Assembly: GCA_003151275.1 (NCBI GenBank) | Contig: PLXC01000151.1 | Span: 1-30,134, forward strand | Direction of reading: 5' to 3' | Length of the DNA stretch: 30,134 nucleotides | DNA from: Candidatus Melainabacteria bacterium | GTDB lineage: Bacteria > Cyanobacteriota > Vampirovibrionia > Obscuribacterales > Obscuribacteraceae | In this document: positions 8,735 to 17,287 of the stretch, piece after piece | Position numbering within the stretch: the first letter of the stretch is position 1 | Layout: each line of letters opens with the position of its first letter | Notes under the pieces: generated by a model | What the model was told of the DNA's origin: nothing | Seen by the model: the letters and a program-made list of their open reading frames with translations, nothing else | Databases searched by the model: none | Position numbers and translations under genes: made by a program

Positions 8735-10930
8735 CTATTTGTCGCCTGGGGTTGCATCATCGGTGACAGTGGTTGTATCACTCTTAGGGGTGAAATAAGT
8801 AGTGATTCCTAAGGGGGCCCCAGTTTTTGCGCCAACATAACCTTTGTCAGACTTAGGCAAGAAGACTCCAGTCAAGACATCGAGAACGTTGGCATCAACC
8901 TGGATCACTCTGCGAAATCTAATGCTTCCGGCAAGAGCAGTGGTCTGATAGGTTGGACGAACAACAGGGGCACCACCATTTGATTGGTAGGCGAACATGG
9001 GTTCGGCCGGAGGCAAGTTATCGCCAAAATCACATTGTGCTCCAAGGAGTGGGTGGGCACCGCCGCCTTTGGGGGGGGATGGCGAGCTGGCTCCCAATCC
9101 ACCAGCGCCATAATCGCCGCTTGAACCGGGAGGATTTGCAGCCAGGCGATCCGCTGCAGTCGTTGGCGCCAAGGTCACAAGAGTATCGTTTAGAGGCTCA
9201 CCGCCGTGTTTGCCGCCTGAGATCGAACCACGCAAGCGGCTTTGATCCCGCACATAAACGTCAAACTCTGGCGTGAAGGTAATGACTCCGCCAGCTACAG
9301 AAGTACCTTTGCCTTTCTTACCCGGTTTCCCGCCGCCTTTGCCGCCACCACCGTTTCCCATACCAGGCAAAACGACGTTATTGAAAACCAGTGTAGGTAA
9401 GGCTGTGAGGAAATCACCTGGTTTGCCGGCATCGGAGAGTTTTTCACCATATAATTGCTGATCAGCCACTACCTCATATGGATAAGGAGCAACAGGCTGG
9501 CTCTTGTACAAGACCGCGCCGTTTGGATCGAACTTGTAAACATGCATGACTCCAAACGGAATTTGAGGTCCAGCAACTAGTTTCGTCAGGTCTGTGTTCT
9601 TTATTGGCGGGGTGGAGTCCAGCTCAGTCACCCAGTCAATTTGAGGAAGGGCAGGCGCGTTGAAAGCCGTCTTTTGCATGTTCACGACTAAATCTATATT
9701 TGCTCTGGCGCCACAGCGACGAATCCAATCATATAAAGCGATTCGCCACATATCCCCGATTTTTTGTCCTGCGACGCTGGCTGGGTACGCTGGGCAACTT
9801 GGGTCAAGGCTTGCAGTCGGATCCACTGGATAGTCGCCGACTGCTGACTCGGTATCAGCGTCCACACCTGCATTTAAATAGGCGGAGGTAAGCAAACTGC
9901 TAGGGTTAGTCAATCCAGGTATAGGTCCGTCTGGAAACTCAATAGTGATAGCTCCAGGAGCTGGTGTGACGTCAAACACGCTTGATGGTTGCGCACAGGC
10001 AGCGCTGTGAAAGGTGGCGCCATTAGGAGTTTGCGAGGTCTTAATGATCTGGTCAGCTTCGGCTTTGACGATGGTAGGCACATGATAAGGGAGGCCAGGG
10101 GCACTGGCCACCCAATCGCGAATGTCGCACAGTCTCTGGCTAGTGCCTATGCCGCCAAAAACAAAATCCATTTTGCCTGATGCAGCGTTGTACGGAATAT
10201 TAACAAAGGATTTGTAAGTGCCGTTTTGTTGCTGACTGGGATTAACAGGGTAGCTTCCAGATGGTTGAGGCACAGGAATATTTGTCTCAGTTGGATTGGC
10301 TAATTCGCCCATTGTGAGCTTAAGGGAGTTGGCGACATAGTTCGAGGAGCCAGACATGCGAATGCAGTTCTGGACGTAAGCATTTTCGCCATCTTGATAA
10401 ACGTTCAGGGCGGTTCCGTTTCTATCTTTCGCTAGCGGGGAACCTGCTGAAGTGCAGGCCTGCGTCAACACAGCCTCAAGTTGGGTGATTACGCTCTTAG
10501 CATTGGCAAGATCATCGCTTGCCAACAGTCCCATGTCCGTAGAACCACTAATAGCGTCAATCTGGTCAGCGATAATTGCGTCGACGCGCGCTGTGCCCAG
10601 GAGAGTGTTGATCCCATGCACGGGCAGACAGTACTGGTCTCCGGCTGCTGTCGCAGTGCCGATTGGAGCCTGGTCTGAGAGGGATACGAAGCCAACTTCT
10701 TTTGTGCTTATAACTATATTGCTGAGATCGTTTGCCGCTGCGAGGGCTGAAGCTTCAATCGCCTTCTTTTGCTCGGCATTGCTCCCCAGGAGTCTGGAAT
10801 AGTTGAGGCAAAAGAAAATCAGAATGACGACAATGCCAACAGTGACTGCGCTGATTAAAGCGAGCATATTGCCCCGTGCGGCTCTTAGTTGCTTGCGTGT
10901 TTTTCGGACAAAACCGTTGTTTCTCAGCAT
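8735..10930 (-). CDS. TadE/TadG-like membrane-anchored pilus-assembly-type protein (731 aa)
   Basis: The N-terminus has the Tad pseudopilin/TadG pattern: a basic stretch (RKTRKQLRAARGN), one hydrophobic segment (about residues 21-43, MLALISAVTVGIVVILIFFCL), then an amphipathic helix rich in Ala (EQKKAIEASALAAANDLSNI). TadE/TadG proteins are minor components of Flp/Tad pili or envelope machinery, membrane-anchored with an outside C-terminal domain. The large remainder is unlike short TadE proteins. It has Cys pairs, many Pro/Asn turns and a Gly/Lys-rich spacer (GNGGGGKGGGKPGKKGKG) around residue 525. GAGG precedes the ATG by 6-7 nt. No TadA ATPase, CpaB or TadB/C genes are in the window, so a role in true pili is not established. 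Confidence 0.65.
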   Translation of the reverse strand: MLRNNGFVRKTRKQLRAARGNMLALISAVTVGIVVILIFFCLNYSRLLGSNAEQKKAIEASALAAANDLSNIVISTKEVGFVSLSDQAPIGTATAAGDQYCLPVHGINTLLGTARVDAIIADQIDAISGSTDMGLLASDDLANAKSVITQLEAVLTQACTSAGSPLAKDRNGTALNVYQDGENAYVQNCIRMSGSSNYVANSLKLTMGELANPTETNIPVPQPSGSYPVNPSQQQNGTYKSFVNIPYNAASGKMDFVFGGIGTSQRLCDIRDWVASAPGLPYHVPTIVKAEADQIIKTSQTPNGATFHSAACAQPSSVFDVTPAPGAITIEFPDGPIPGLTNPSSLLTSAYLNAGVDADTESAVGDYPVDPTASLDPSCPAYPASVAGQKIGDMWRIALYDWIRRCGARANIDLVVNMQKTAFNAPALPQIDWVTELDSTPPIKNTDLTKLVAGPQIPFGVMHVYKFDPNGAVLYKSQPVAPYPYEVVADQQLYGEKLSDAGKPGDFLTALPTLVFNNVVLPGMGNGGGGKGGGKPGKKGKGTSVAGGVITFTPEFDVYVRDQSRLRGSISGGKHGGEPLNDTLVTLAPTTAADRLAANPPGSSGDYGAGGLGASSPSPPKGGGAHPLLGAQCDFGDNLPPAEPMFAYQSNGGAPVVRPTYQTTALAGSIRFRRVIQVDANVLDVLTGVFLPKSDKGYVGAKTGAPLGITTYFTPKSDTTTVTDDATPGDK

Positions 10931-10992
10931 TTGAGACCTCGGGAAAGTACAAATTCTGATTAGGCCAAGTTAATACTGTAATCGTAGTGTGA

Positions 10993-11487
10993 TTATCTCC
11001 TGTCTGTCAACTTCAGGTCTACCGGCCTACCTACTAATCTTGGCGATCTCCAATCTTTGGTGTAATCCATAAATTCAGGGTGCTTTGCTTGAATTCTGGC
11101 CAGTCGGTGTTCCAGTTTGAGCGCTTGTCTGTTGTGATGTTCCGCCGCCAACAACAGTTGGATGAAAAACTGCAAGGTGTTGGCGAATCTTTTATCGTCT
11201 TCCAGATGTAACCCCTTGAGTTTGTCAGCTTGCTCCATTCGCTTTTCGAGCTCCTTGAGATATTCTTCGGTATCATCCAGAATTCTCTTGGAGTCGAGAG
11301 GTTCATACCCATAGACCCATCGGCTGACGGGTTTGACTGCCAACTTGATATTCGTCAAAGGAAAATTGTCGAGTTTCCCACCTGCTGCTTTGCCTTGATG
11401 TGTCGCTACCCGGTCTGCTCCATGCGAAGCCGGACACATGCAAGAGAGTAAGGCGATGCCTATTTGCAAAAGTCGTTTGTTATGCAC
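10993..11487 (-). CDS. Small secreted protein with EDDKRF/HPEF domain (164 aa)
   Basis: First gene of the minus-strand exported-protein cluster. GTG start with GGAG 8 nt upstream. The signal peptide (MHNKRLLQIGIALLSCMCPASHGA) is followed by a short linker and the 86-residue domain at 54-139, VSRWVYGYEP to ARIQAKHPEF. That domain is shared with the 444-aa protein of the same cluster; invariant stretches include EKR, EDDKRF, FIQ and RLARIQ. A basic tail of ~25 residues follows. I know no family name for it. Sharing a domain with a cluster member suggests a common partner or complex. Confidence 0.75.
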   Translation of the reverse strand: MHNKRLLQIGIALLSCMCPASHGADRVATHQGKAAGGKLDNFPLTNIKLAVKPVSRWVYGYEPLDSKRILDDTEEYLKELEKRMEQADKLKGLHLEDDKRFANTLQFFIQLLLAAEHHNRQALKLEHRLARIQAKHPEFMDYTKDWRSPRLVGRPVDLKLTDRR

Positions 11488-11795
11488 AATGCAGACTCCG
11501 AATCAGTAGGGCATTTTGATTATGATGGCACACAAAACATGGAAAGAAAAAGATAGCAATCGATCAGTTAATCAGGTAAGCCTTTGAGAAACGCAGCAAA
11601 GATCTGAGCACCATATACAGTGCGCACCCGAAGTGCAAAGAATGGTAATGCAATTCTATCTAACATCCTTATAAACCGACAAAATTAAGGCGGGATCTTA
11701 ATTCGGAGGGGCTGTATGTTTTTCGCAAAGATAAGGCTTGGGATTTAGAGTTGGTGGTAAACTGACACTTCTGTTCTTTTAGTTGGGGCTTAATC
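11488..11795. promoter_or_regulatory. Divergent intergenic region with inverted repeat
   Basis: This 308-bp gap lies between the minus-strand cluster and the + SRPBCC gene, so it should carry promoters for both. One clear dyad is visible: AATTAAG (11683-11689) and CTTAATT (11697-11703) around a 7-bp spacer, about 90 bp before the + gene. It may be an operator. No gene seen. Confidence 0.4.
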
Positions 11796-12269
11796 ATGTC
11801 GAATTTAGTTACAGGTGTAAAAGTACCGGATATCGTGATGGAGAGCTTCATTGCGGCTCCAATCGAGAAGGTCTTTGAACATATAACAACCGCCGAAGGG
11901 TGGGATGCCTGGTTCACAAAAGGAACAAAAGTAGACCTCCGAAAGGGCGGCAAAATTCAGCTTAAGTTTGTGCGATGCGGCGCAAACAATGAAGAACTGG
12001 ACGTCGATTGCCCAATAGTTGAATTGACCCCGCCAAACAAGCTGATTTTCCAATGGAAGACAGGTGACAATCCGACCACGGTTAAATTCAATCTGGAGCC
12101 GTTGGACAATGGCACTTTGGTAGAAGTTGTCGAATCTGGTTACAAGAACACCGAAAAGGATTTGTACTGGATGATGCAATGCTCAACGGGTTGGGGTGAA
12201 GCCTTGACTCTGCTCAAATTTTATCTTGAACATGGCGTGGTGTACGGTGCTGTTCCCAACCGCGATTAG
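11796..12269 (+). CDS. SRPBCC (START-like)/AHSA1-family protein
   Basis: A 157-aa product with the pattern of the AHSA1/SRPBCC ligand-binding fold. It opens with VMESFIAAPIEKVFEHITTAEGWDAWFT, the usual first strand and helix with a W..WF motif. Next come GGKIQLKF, PNKLIFQWKTGD and FNLEPLDNGTLVEVVESGY. The C-terminal helix WGEALTLLKFYLEHG forms the lid of the cavity. Such proteins bind small hydrophobic ligands or act as Hsp90-activator relatives; the substrate cannot be read from sequence. Length is typical. It is a single gene, convergent with the TPR gene. Confidence 0.85.
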   Translation: MSNLVTGVKVPDIVMESFIAAPIEKVFEHITTAEGWDAWFTKGTKVDLRKGGKIQLKFVRCGANNEELDVDCPIVELTPPNKLIFQWKTGDNPTTVKFNLEPLDNGTLVEVVESGYKNTEKDLYWMMQCSTGWGEALTLLKFYLEHGVVYGAVPNRD

Positions 12270-12350
12270 TTTTTGAATCGCTATCTAGAAGTCCTTAGTT
12301 TTCATTGGCTTGTCGAAACTCGAGCGAGTGCGGGCACTTCGCATCAAATG

Positions 12351-13661
12351 TCACTCTTCAGGAGTCCAGTGCGGCTTAGTTTCGCGTTGCGGTAGCAGTG
12401 CTAGCTTGCCGCTTTGTGCTTGCGGCATTTGCGCTGAAGTCGATTTTGGCGTGGAATCGGCTTTCAGTTGTGGTTGTTTTAATAGATCCTCACATCGAGT
12501 CGGTTTCAAATCTTCCCGTCTAGTCGTTCTCAAGAATTCGATTAAGCCGCTGCCGTTTGGCATGTAAATGAACTGAGGAGCCAACAAAATGAGGGTCATG
12601 AAGCCAAGTGCAATGACGATAAGAGTCAGCACTATTGCCAGATTCTTAAGTTCCATGTGTTGTGGAACAGCGGCTTGTGAAAATGACCGTTGCAACAAAC
12701 GTCCGTCCAAATCAAGCGCTCGCGCCAACTGACTTGATGCAGGCAAAGCTGATCTAAGTTCAAGAGCGTCGCTCCAATGCTGGTGATTCCATAAAGATTT
12801 GACGTAGAGCGACTTAACCGCTAAAAGTGCTGGATTTTTTTCGCCTACAACAAACTGCTTTATCTTGATCCCTTGCTCGTAAGATTTTCTCGATTCTTCA
12901 ACTTTCCCTTGTGCGGCAAACAGCATGGCTTGTGCGAGAAGGCTCGTAGACTTTTGCAGGGAATCTGCATGCGTAATACTTTCCTCTAAACAATTGTGTG
13001 ACTTTTCAAATTCGCCCTTTTGCGCATGATACAAGGCCAAGGTGTACAAGCTTTGTGATACGGCTGGATTTACCGGACCGAGCACGTGCACTCTAATTTG
13101 CCATGCTTTAACTGCTGGCGCTTCTGCCTTGGCAAATTTCCCTTCGTCTAAATATGCGCGTGACAAAATGTCGTAACTGTCGGCCAAACGCAATGCGTTG
13201 CGTTCGGTGTCCTTCTCTTCTACAAGGATGGCGGCGTTGGCATATTGCTCTGAGTTGACGTCGTCTTGCGAGTAGAGCGCCACTGTAGAGACGGCGTTGA
13301 GACTTTCTGCCAGGATTGGGTCGCTTGGACCGCGCAACCTTTTGCGCGTCTCAAGTGCCTGCGTGCAGAGTTGCTGGGCCGACTTCAAGTCGCTTTGCAA
13401 GGCGTATAAAAGTCCACGGTCGGTCAGATAAGAAGCAGTTTTTTCATCGTCGCCTTTCTGCGCGGAATCGAGTAACAGCCGGTTCACGATAGTTTCAGCG
13501 TAATCAAGGTTTTGGGCACCAATGTGGAGGCGGTCAGCATCCATTAGCACTGTCAGGTCTGTTTTCGCTGACAGAGGTTGGGCATTGACACTAGTAGGGC
13601 AAATGCTACCAATGAACATCAATGATCCTATGGATAAAAGAATTGGTTTGCCGGTTCGCAT
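12351..13661 (-). CDS. TPR-repeat protein with signal peptide and C-terminal membrane segment
   Basis: A 436-aa product. The N-terminal signal peptide (MRTGKPILLSIGSLMFIGS...VNA) is followed by TPR units of the kinesin-light-chain/Nephrocystin type. Examples are AQQLCTQALETRKRLRGPSDPILAESL, AEAPAVKAWQIRVHVLGPVNPAVSQSLYTLA and ESRKSYEQGIKIKQFVVGEKNPALLAV. One TM segment (~residues 341-363, LAIVLTLIVIALGFMTLILLAP) precedes a ~70-aa Pro/Gln/Lys-rich tail. This predicts a periplasmic TPR scaffold with a short cytoplasmic tail. AGGAG lies 6 nt before the ATG. A hairpin (12324-12342, GCGAGTGC/GCACTTCGC) lies between its stop and the convergent SRPBCC gene. Confidence 0.8.
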   Translation of the reverse strand: MRTGKPILLSIGSLMFIGSICPTSVNAQPLSAKTDLTVLMDADRLHIGAQNLDYAETIVNRLLLDSAQKGDDEKTASYLTDRGLLYALQSDLKSAQQLCTQALETRKRLRGPSDPILAESLNAVSTVALYSQDDVNSEQYANAAILVEEKDTERNALRLADSYDILSRAYLDEGKFAKAEAPAVKAWQIRVHVLGPVNPAVSQSLYTLALYHAQKGEFEKSHNCLEESITHADSLQKSTSLLAQAMLFAAQGKVEESRKSYEQGIKIKQFVVGEKNPALLAVKSLYVKSLWNHQHWSDALELRSALPASSQLARALDLDGRLLQRSFSQAAVPQHMELKNLAIVLTLIVIALGFMTLILLAPQFIYMPNGSGLIEFLRTTRREDLKPTRCEDLLKQPQLKADSTPKSTSAQMPQAQSGKLALLPQRETKPHWTPEE

Positions 13662-14100
13662 GATTACTCCTTAGCCTGCACAGATGTGCGGCCATATAAA
13701 AACGTATTGGCTAACATCGCCGCGTGCTTGTCGTACAGCGCGCTGCGAGCTTTCGCCTAATGTGGTGCTAAATGTGGTGCTTTATCAGGAAAACATTTTT
13801 GTCAGAAATGTTACTTGTCAACGTCATTACTAAATTTGGATTCTTGTCACATAGCCCCTTAGGGTTCAGTGGCAATAATATATGTCCACTTTTGTAAATA
13901 GCTGCCGAAATTAAGCTGGGCTTAATAAGTTGCCAAGAATTTGGCGTATCCCAGCAATATTGGGGATTTCTAGCGATACCAGACGTTGAATTTTCTGATT
14001 TAGAACTGAGCGTGCGCTTTTGTGAGCGGAAGAATTGCTGTGATATACTGCCAATCCCGGCTGTTGGCGAGTCATGGTCTGACTAACAACTCCGATAGTT
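13662..14100. other. Intergenic region between TPR gene and tRNA-Asp
   Basis: This 439-bp gap has no convincing gene. It holds a tandem AATGTGGTGCT (13759-13769 and 13771-13781, 12-bp phase) on the TPR-gene side, where an operator could lie, and a possible tRNA promoter at its right end. Confidence 0.5.
14019..14049 (+). promoter_or_regulatory. Possible tRNA-Asp promoter
   Basis: TTGTGA (14019-14024) and TATACT (14044-14049) are separated by 19 bp. The -10 is a good match; the spacing is slightly long. It lies about 50 bp before the tRNA. Confidence 0.35.
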
Positions 14101-14175
14101 GGGATCGTAGCTCAGCTTGGTTAGAGCGCCTGCCTGTCACGCAGGAGGTCGCGGGTTCGAGTCCCGTCGGTCCCG
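14101..14175 (+). tRNA. tRNA-Asp (anticodon GTC)
   Basis: The full cloverleaf folds by eye. Acceptor GGGATCG pairs with CGGTCCC with one T-G wobble. D stem is GCTC/GAGC, anticodon stem CCTGC/GCAGG with loop CTGTCAC, T arm GCGGG-TTCGAGT-CCCGT, and discriminator G. The anticodon GTC is at 14136-14138. CCA is not encoded. Its 3' part (14134 onward) is the left attachment site of the 10-kb element and is repeated at 24227-24271. Because the element supplies an identical 3' end, the tRNA stays intact. Confidence 0.95.
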
Positions 14176-14178
14176 AAT
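14134..14178 (+). repeat. attL: 45-bp repeat within tRNA-Asp
   Basis: Runs from the anticodon loop (CTGTCAC) through the T arm and acceptor to GAAT just past the tRNA. Identical to 24227-24271. Confidence 0.9.
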
Positions 14179-14200
14179 CTTTACAGGTTCGCCTGAAATC

Positions 14201-14236
14201 CTAGGAAGCATCTAGGAAGCAAAATCGTTAACGATT
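14201..14236 (+). promoter_or_regulatory. Putative integrase arm sites and palindrome, left end
   Basis: Tandem CTAGGAAGCA at 14201-14210 and 14212-14221 (11-bp phase), followed by the perfect palindrome AATCGTTAACGATT (14223-14236). The tandem pair recurs in the same orientation at 24076-24096 near the other end. AATCGTT recurs at 24171 and 24181. The remaining DNA up to 14502 shows nothing else I can support. Confidence 0.65.
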
Positions 14237-14502
14237 GGGCATAGTGTCGTTGCTGTTTATTGCAAAGAAGCCATTGCTTCATGTCTCGCCGCCGCGCGAT
14301 TTGATCAGCTTTGCCAGCACGACCAACGTTGAGGCCACTTTGCTTGAAACAGCTCAACGAATCTAACGTTCCGCTTGTTTTGCATTCTAAGTAAACATCC
14401 ACACTTTGATTGAATTTAGGAATCTGCCCAAGTGGGAAAGACTACTGATATCAGTAAGGTCCAAAGCTACTACTTACTCGTCCGAATTTAGAAAGGTTTT
14501 CA

Positions 14503-15651
14503 ATGTCTGAACTAAAGAAGTGTCACTTTTGTGCAGAAGAAATAAATGCAGAAGCTATCAGATGTAGGCACTGCGGGTCCGATCTTAAATCGGGTGCCAC
14601 CAAAAAAGCTACCAGTAAGAACGGCTGTTTTCCAAAATTGCTCGGCGGAGCTGCTGTTGTCGGCATAATTTTGATGTGCGTTGTGTCGCAGCCAGAAAAT
14701 TCACAAATTCAAAGCGGTTCGGTATCGCTGCCGGTATCGGACGATCCGGTAACAAAACCCGAAAGCGTGGCTCAGCAACCCGCTAATCTGCGTTTCACTC
14801 CAGAAGAATTACGTTCGCGTATGATGGCAGTCTCCAAAAAATATAAACAACATCACAAGCTGACGGCAATTGAGATGGTGCCAAGTAAAGGGCGAACTGC
14901 CTTCATGTTTAAATTCAATAAAGGCAACATAACTGTTGGTGGTGATCTAGCTCTGCCAACCAAAAATGCACGGTATGTCGTTTGTGTTGTCAATGGATTA
15001 TCAGAGATCGATGGTGCAGTGGATGGGTTGAGAGCGCTAGCTCTAGTGATTCAAGCGGTTGATCCTCAACTGACCGCCGATGCCCGCAATAACATATTGC
15101 AGCAACTAGAACTTGTGACGGTCCTGAAGGCATGGATGACTGGTTCAGGCCCAGACGCGGAACCCCTTCACGGTGATTATGTTCAGAATGGGCGGAGATA
15201 TAGATCGGAGACCATGACCGACGGCGCAGTAGTCTTGAAGATTTCTACGCCATCGGAAAACTCTGATTTTATCACTGGCAATGCAGCGGACACACCACCT
15301 GATTCTAGTGGGAAGCAGGATCAAAGCACCACATCGTCAAACCAATCGCCAGCCCCAAGTAGTTTCATCGGGCAAGTTGTCAACATAGCAAGTAATCATG
15401 GCACCATGGGCGCCGTAAGCATGGAATGTTTTCAGGACGCCTGCATGGCAGGCATGATCGCCAAAGACAAAAGAGCGGTGAATACTATGGTATCGCAAGG
15501 CAAGATCGTAATGCTCCCGCCGCGTACCTTAGCTGAAGTGGTGGGTGCCAAAGATAATGGGATGGGTTTTTGTCGAGTTCATTTGCAGAGTGGAGAGCAC
15601 ATCGGTGAGGATTGGTGGGTGCCAGCGTTTTCTGTGAAGCCGCTGCGTTGA
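14503..15651 (+). CDS. Zinc-ribbon, single-TM protein with SH3-like C-terminus (unknown function)
   Basis: A 382-aa product; AAAGG lies 7 nt before the ATG. The N-terminus is a compact zinc ribbon with two CxxC pairs (CHFC and CRHC, residues ~7-23). A TM segment follows at ~45-62 (LLGGAAVVGIILMCVV). A middle region of no known family (~100-255) begins LRFTPEELRSRMMAV. After a Ser/Gln/Pro linker, the last ~95 residues contain KIVMLPPRTLAEVVGA and DWWVPAFSVKPL, resembling a bacterial SH3-like barrel. It is the first + gene inside the left end of the element, next to the dGTPase relative and opposite to the replication block, the usual place for cargo. A role in anti-phage exclusion is possible but only positional. 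Confidence 0.65.
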   Translation: MSELKKCHFCAEEINAEAIRCRHCGSDLKSGATKKATSKNGCFPKLLGGAAVVGIILMCVVSQPENSQIQSGSVSLPVSDDPVTKPESVAQQPANLRFTPEELRSRMMAVSKKYKQHHKLTAIEMVPSKGRTAFMFKFNKGNITVGGDLALPTKNARYVVCVVNGLSEIDGAVDGLRALALVIQAVDPQLTADARNNILQQLELVTVLKAWMTGSGPDAEPLHGDYVQNGRRYRSETMTDGAVVLKISTPSENSDFITGNAADTPPDSSGKQDQSTTSSNQSPAPSSFIGQVVNIASNHGTMGAVSMECFQDACMAGMIAKDKRAVNTMVSQGKIVMLPPRTLAEVVGAKDNGMGFCRVHLQSGEHIGEDWWVPAFSVKPLR

Positions 15652-15882
15652 AGGTTAACAACTGATGCGCCCCGATTGCATCAAGAGCAACTTGCTGTCT
15701 TATTGTGCTGAACTGATCAAACCCAAAGCCACCGCTGAAAATAATTTGAATGGAATCGTTATCAGTCGTTGTTTAGGCGACTCTGTCTAATGGCATTGTG
15801 TAATCAATAACAGGGTGCTTCTGTGCTCACCATTGGCCAAGTGGGGCGCGCTCTTTTAGTTCTTTCGATAGGGGTGATCATT

Positions 15883-17196
15883 ATGACGGCTGAGTGGGAA
15901 GATGAATGGATAACAAAAAGGCGACATTTGGAACCTGATCGGCGTTCAGGTGACATTCGAAATAACTTGCAGCGTGATCGAGACCGAATCGTTCATAGCT
16001 CGGCGTTTCGCATTCTTCAAGGAAAGACCCAAGTGTTCACCGCGAGCTGGGCACCTCAACGGTATAGTCGTGTAACCCATTCTATACAGGTTTCCCAGAT
16101 CGGAAGAGGAATTGCTGGGCTGCTCAAGGATAGGAATAATCTCTCTCTCCCGGAAGAGTTAATCGAATCTGCATGTCTGGCTCACGACATCGGGCATCCT
16201 CCGTTCGGACATGAGGGTGAGACAGCTCTCAACAAGTGTATGAACGATTACGGGGGATTCGAGGGAAATGCGCAGGGGCTAAGAGCGCTGGATGTTATTG
16301 ATTGAAACAGGATCTCCGCCGACGGACTCAATCTGTGCCGTGGCACGTTGTTGTCGTTAGTAAAGTATCCTCGCATTAAAACAACGGGCGAAAAGAAATG
16401 GAATTTCTATGAGGATGACGTTGAGCTACTTGATTGGCTCCATGAGCAATCGTCACTTTCGGACGACGGACACAATGGCCACGACAAAAACAACAAAGTG
16501 TTGCCATGCCAGATAATGGATTGGGCTGACGATGTGGCCTATGCTACCCACGATTTGGAGGATGATGTTGAAGCTCGCTTTTTGCGAACTGACAATTTAG
16601 ATAAGGGAGGCAGGCATTACCAAGAACTGCGGTTAGCGGTGTTTGGCAGATTACTGAAGGAGTCGAAATTTCATCCTAACGAAGAAGAAGTTTTCAACGA
16701 ATTGTTCGAAACCTTTGCGAAAAGATATCGGGAGTGTGGTCCTTTGAGCGAGCATAAACCGGTTCGAGCGGCAAGCGCCGAGTATATCCATGAGTTTATT
16801 CTTGCTGTCGATCTCCAGTCAAACGACAAGCATCAGATACACTGGTCCATTGACGTCGCCAAAAGAACTAGGCTGGAATGCGAAATGCTGAAAGCAATTC
16901 ACTATGTTTGCACAATAGAAGAAGTGCGTATGAAACGATTTGCTGCGAAAGTCCATCACATGATCGAGGCACTGTTTGAAAAGCTGTTCTGCACGGATCA
17001 AAACGGCAGAGAAGCAGCAAATCTGTTGTTTCAGAGAAGGTGGCGGCTCAAGCTTGAAGGCTTAGGGAATAAAGATCACCGAAACAGAGCACGCTTGGTT
17101 TGTGATTTCTTATGGGGGCTAACAGAACTAGAGCTTATCAACTTGTATCAGACAATATTTGAATCAATGGGCGGCTCCCCATTTCTGGCAATCTGA
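15883..17196 (+). pseudogene. dgt: dGTPase-family (HD domain) gene interrupted by one in-frame TGA
   Basis: Dgt-type enzymes hydrolyse dGTP/dNTPs to nucleoside and triphosphate; some defend against phage by depleting dNTPs. The ATG at 15883 follows AGGGG by 8 nt. Residues R..D..RI.HSSAFR.L..KTQVF, the HD-superfamily metal ligands H66 (RVTHS) and H101-D102 (LAHDIGHPPFGHEGE), and FEGNAQGLR lie before the stop. Codon 141 (16303-16305) is TGA. The same frame then continues with DGLNLCRGTLLSLVKYP, the WADDVAYATHDLEDD motif carrying the last metal-binding Asp, and a normal C-terminus. Total ~437 codons is full length for the family. Apart from that one codon the frame is open. It is probably a recent nonsense mutation or a sequencing error; readthrough cannot be excluded. 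A GTG or ATG restart after the stop would lack the HD pair. Confidence 0.85.
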
Positions 17197-17287
17197 TAAG
17201 TTGAATTGAATTTCTGCAACTTGTGCTGTCAATCTGTTCGTGCCCCCGCACGATCCTTGCGTAAGCTTCCAGTTCGTTCAGATCTTG

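Noticed and set aside
11805..12179. 124-aa minus-strand frame
   Set aside because: Antisense shadow of the SRPBCC gene, which has clear family motifs.
12324..12342. Hairpin between the convergent SRPBCC and TPR genes as a firm terminator
   Set aside because: The stem has a bulge and there is no T-run on either side, so it is only mentioned under the TPR gene.
14181..14402. 73-aa minus-strand frame next to the tRNA
   Set aside because: Covers the putative integrase arm sites, has no ribosome site and no motifs.
16303..16305. Genome- or element-wide recoding of TGA
   Set aside because: The integrase and the 74-aa gene of the same element end in TGA, both in ATGA overlaps with the next gene, so TGA works as a stop here.
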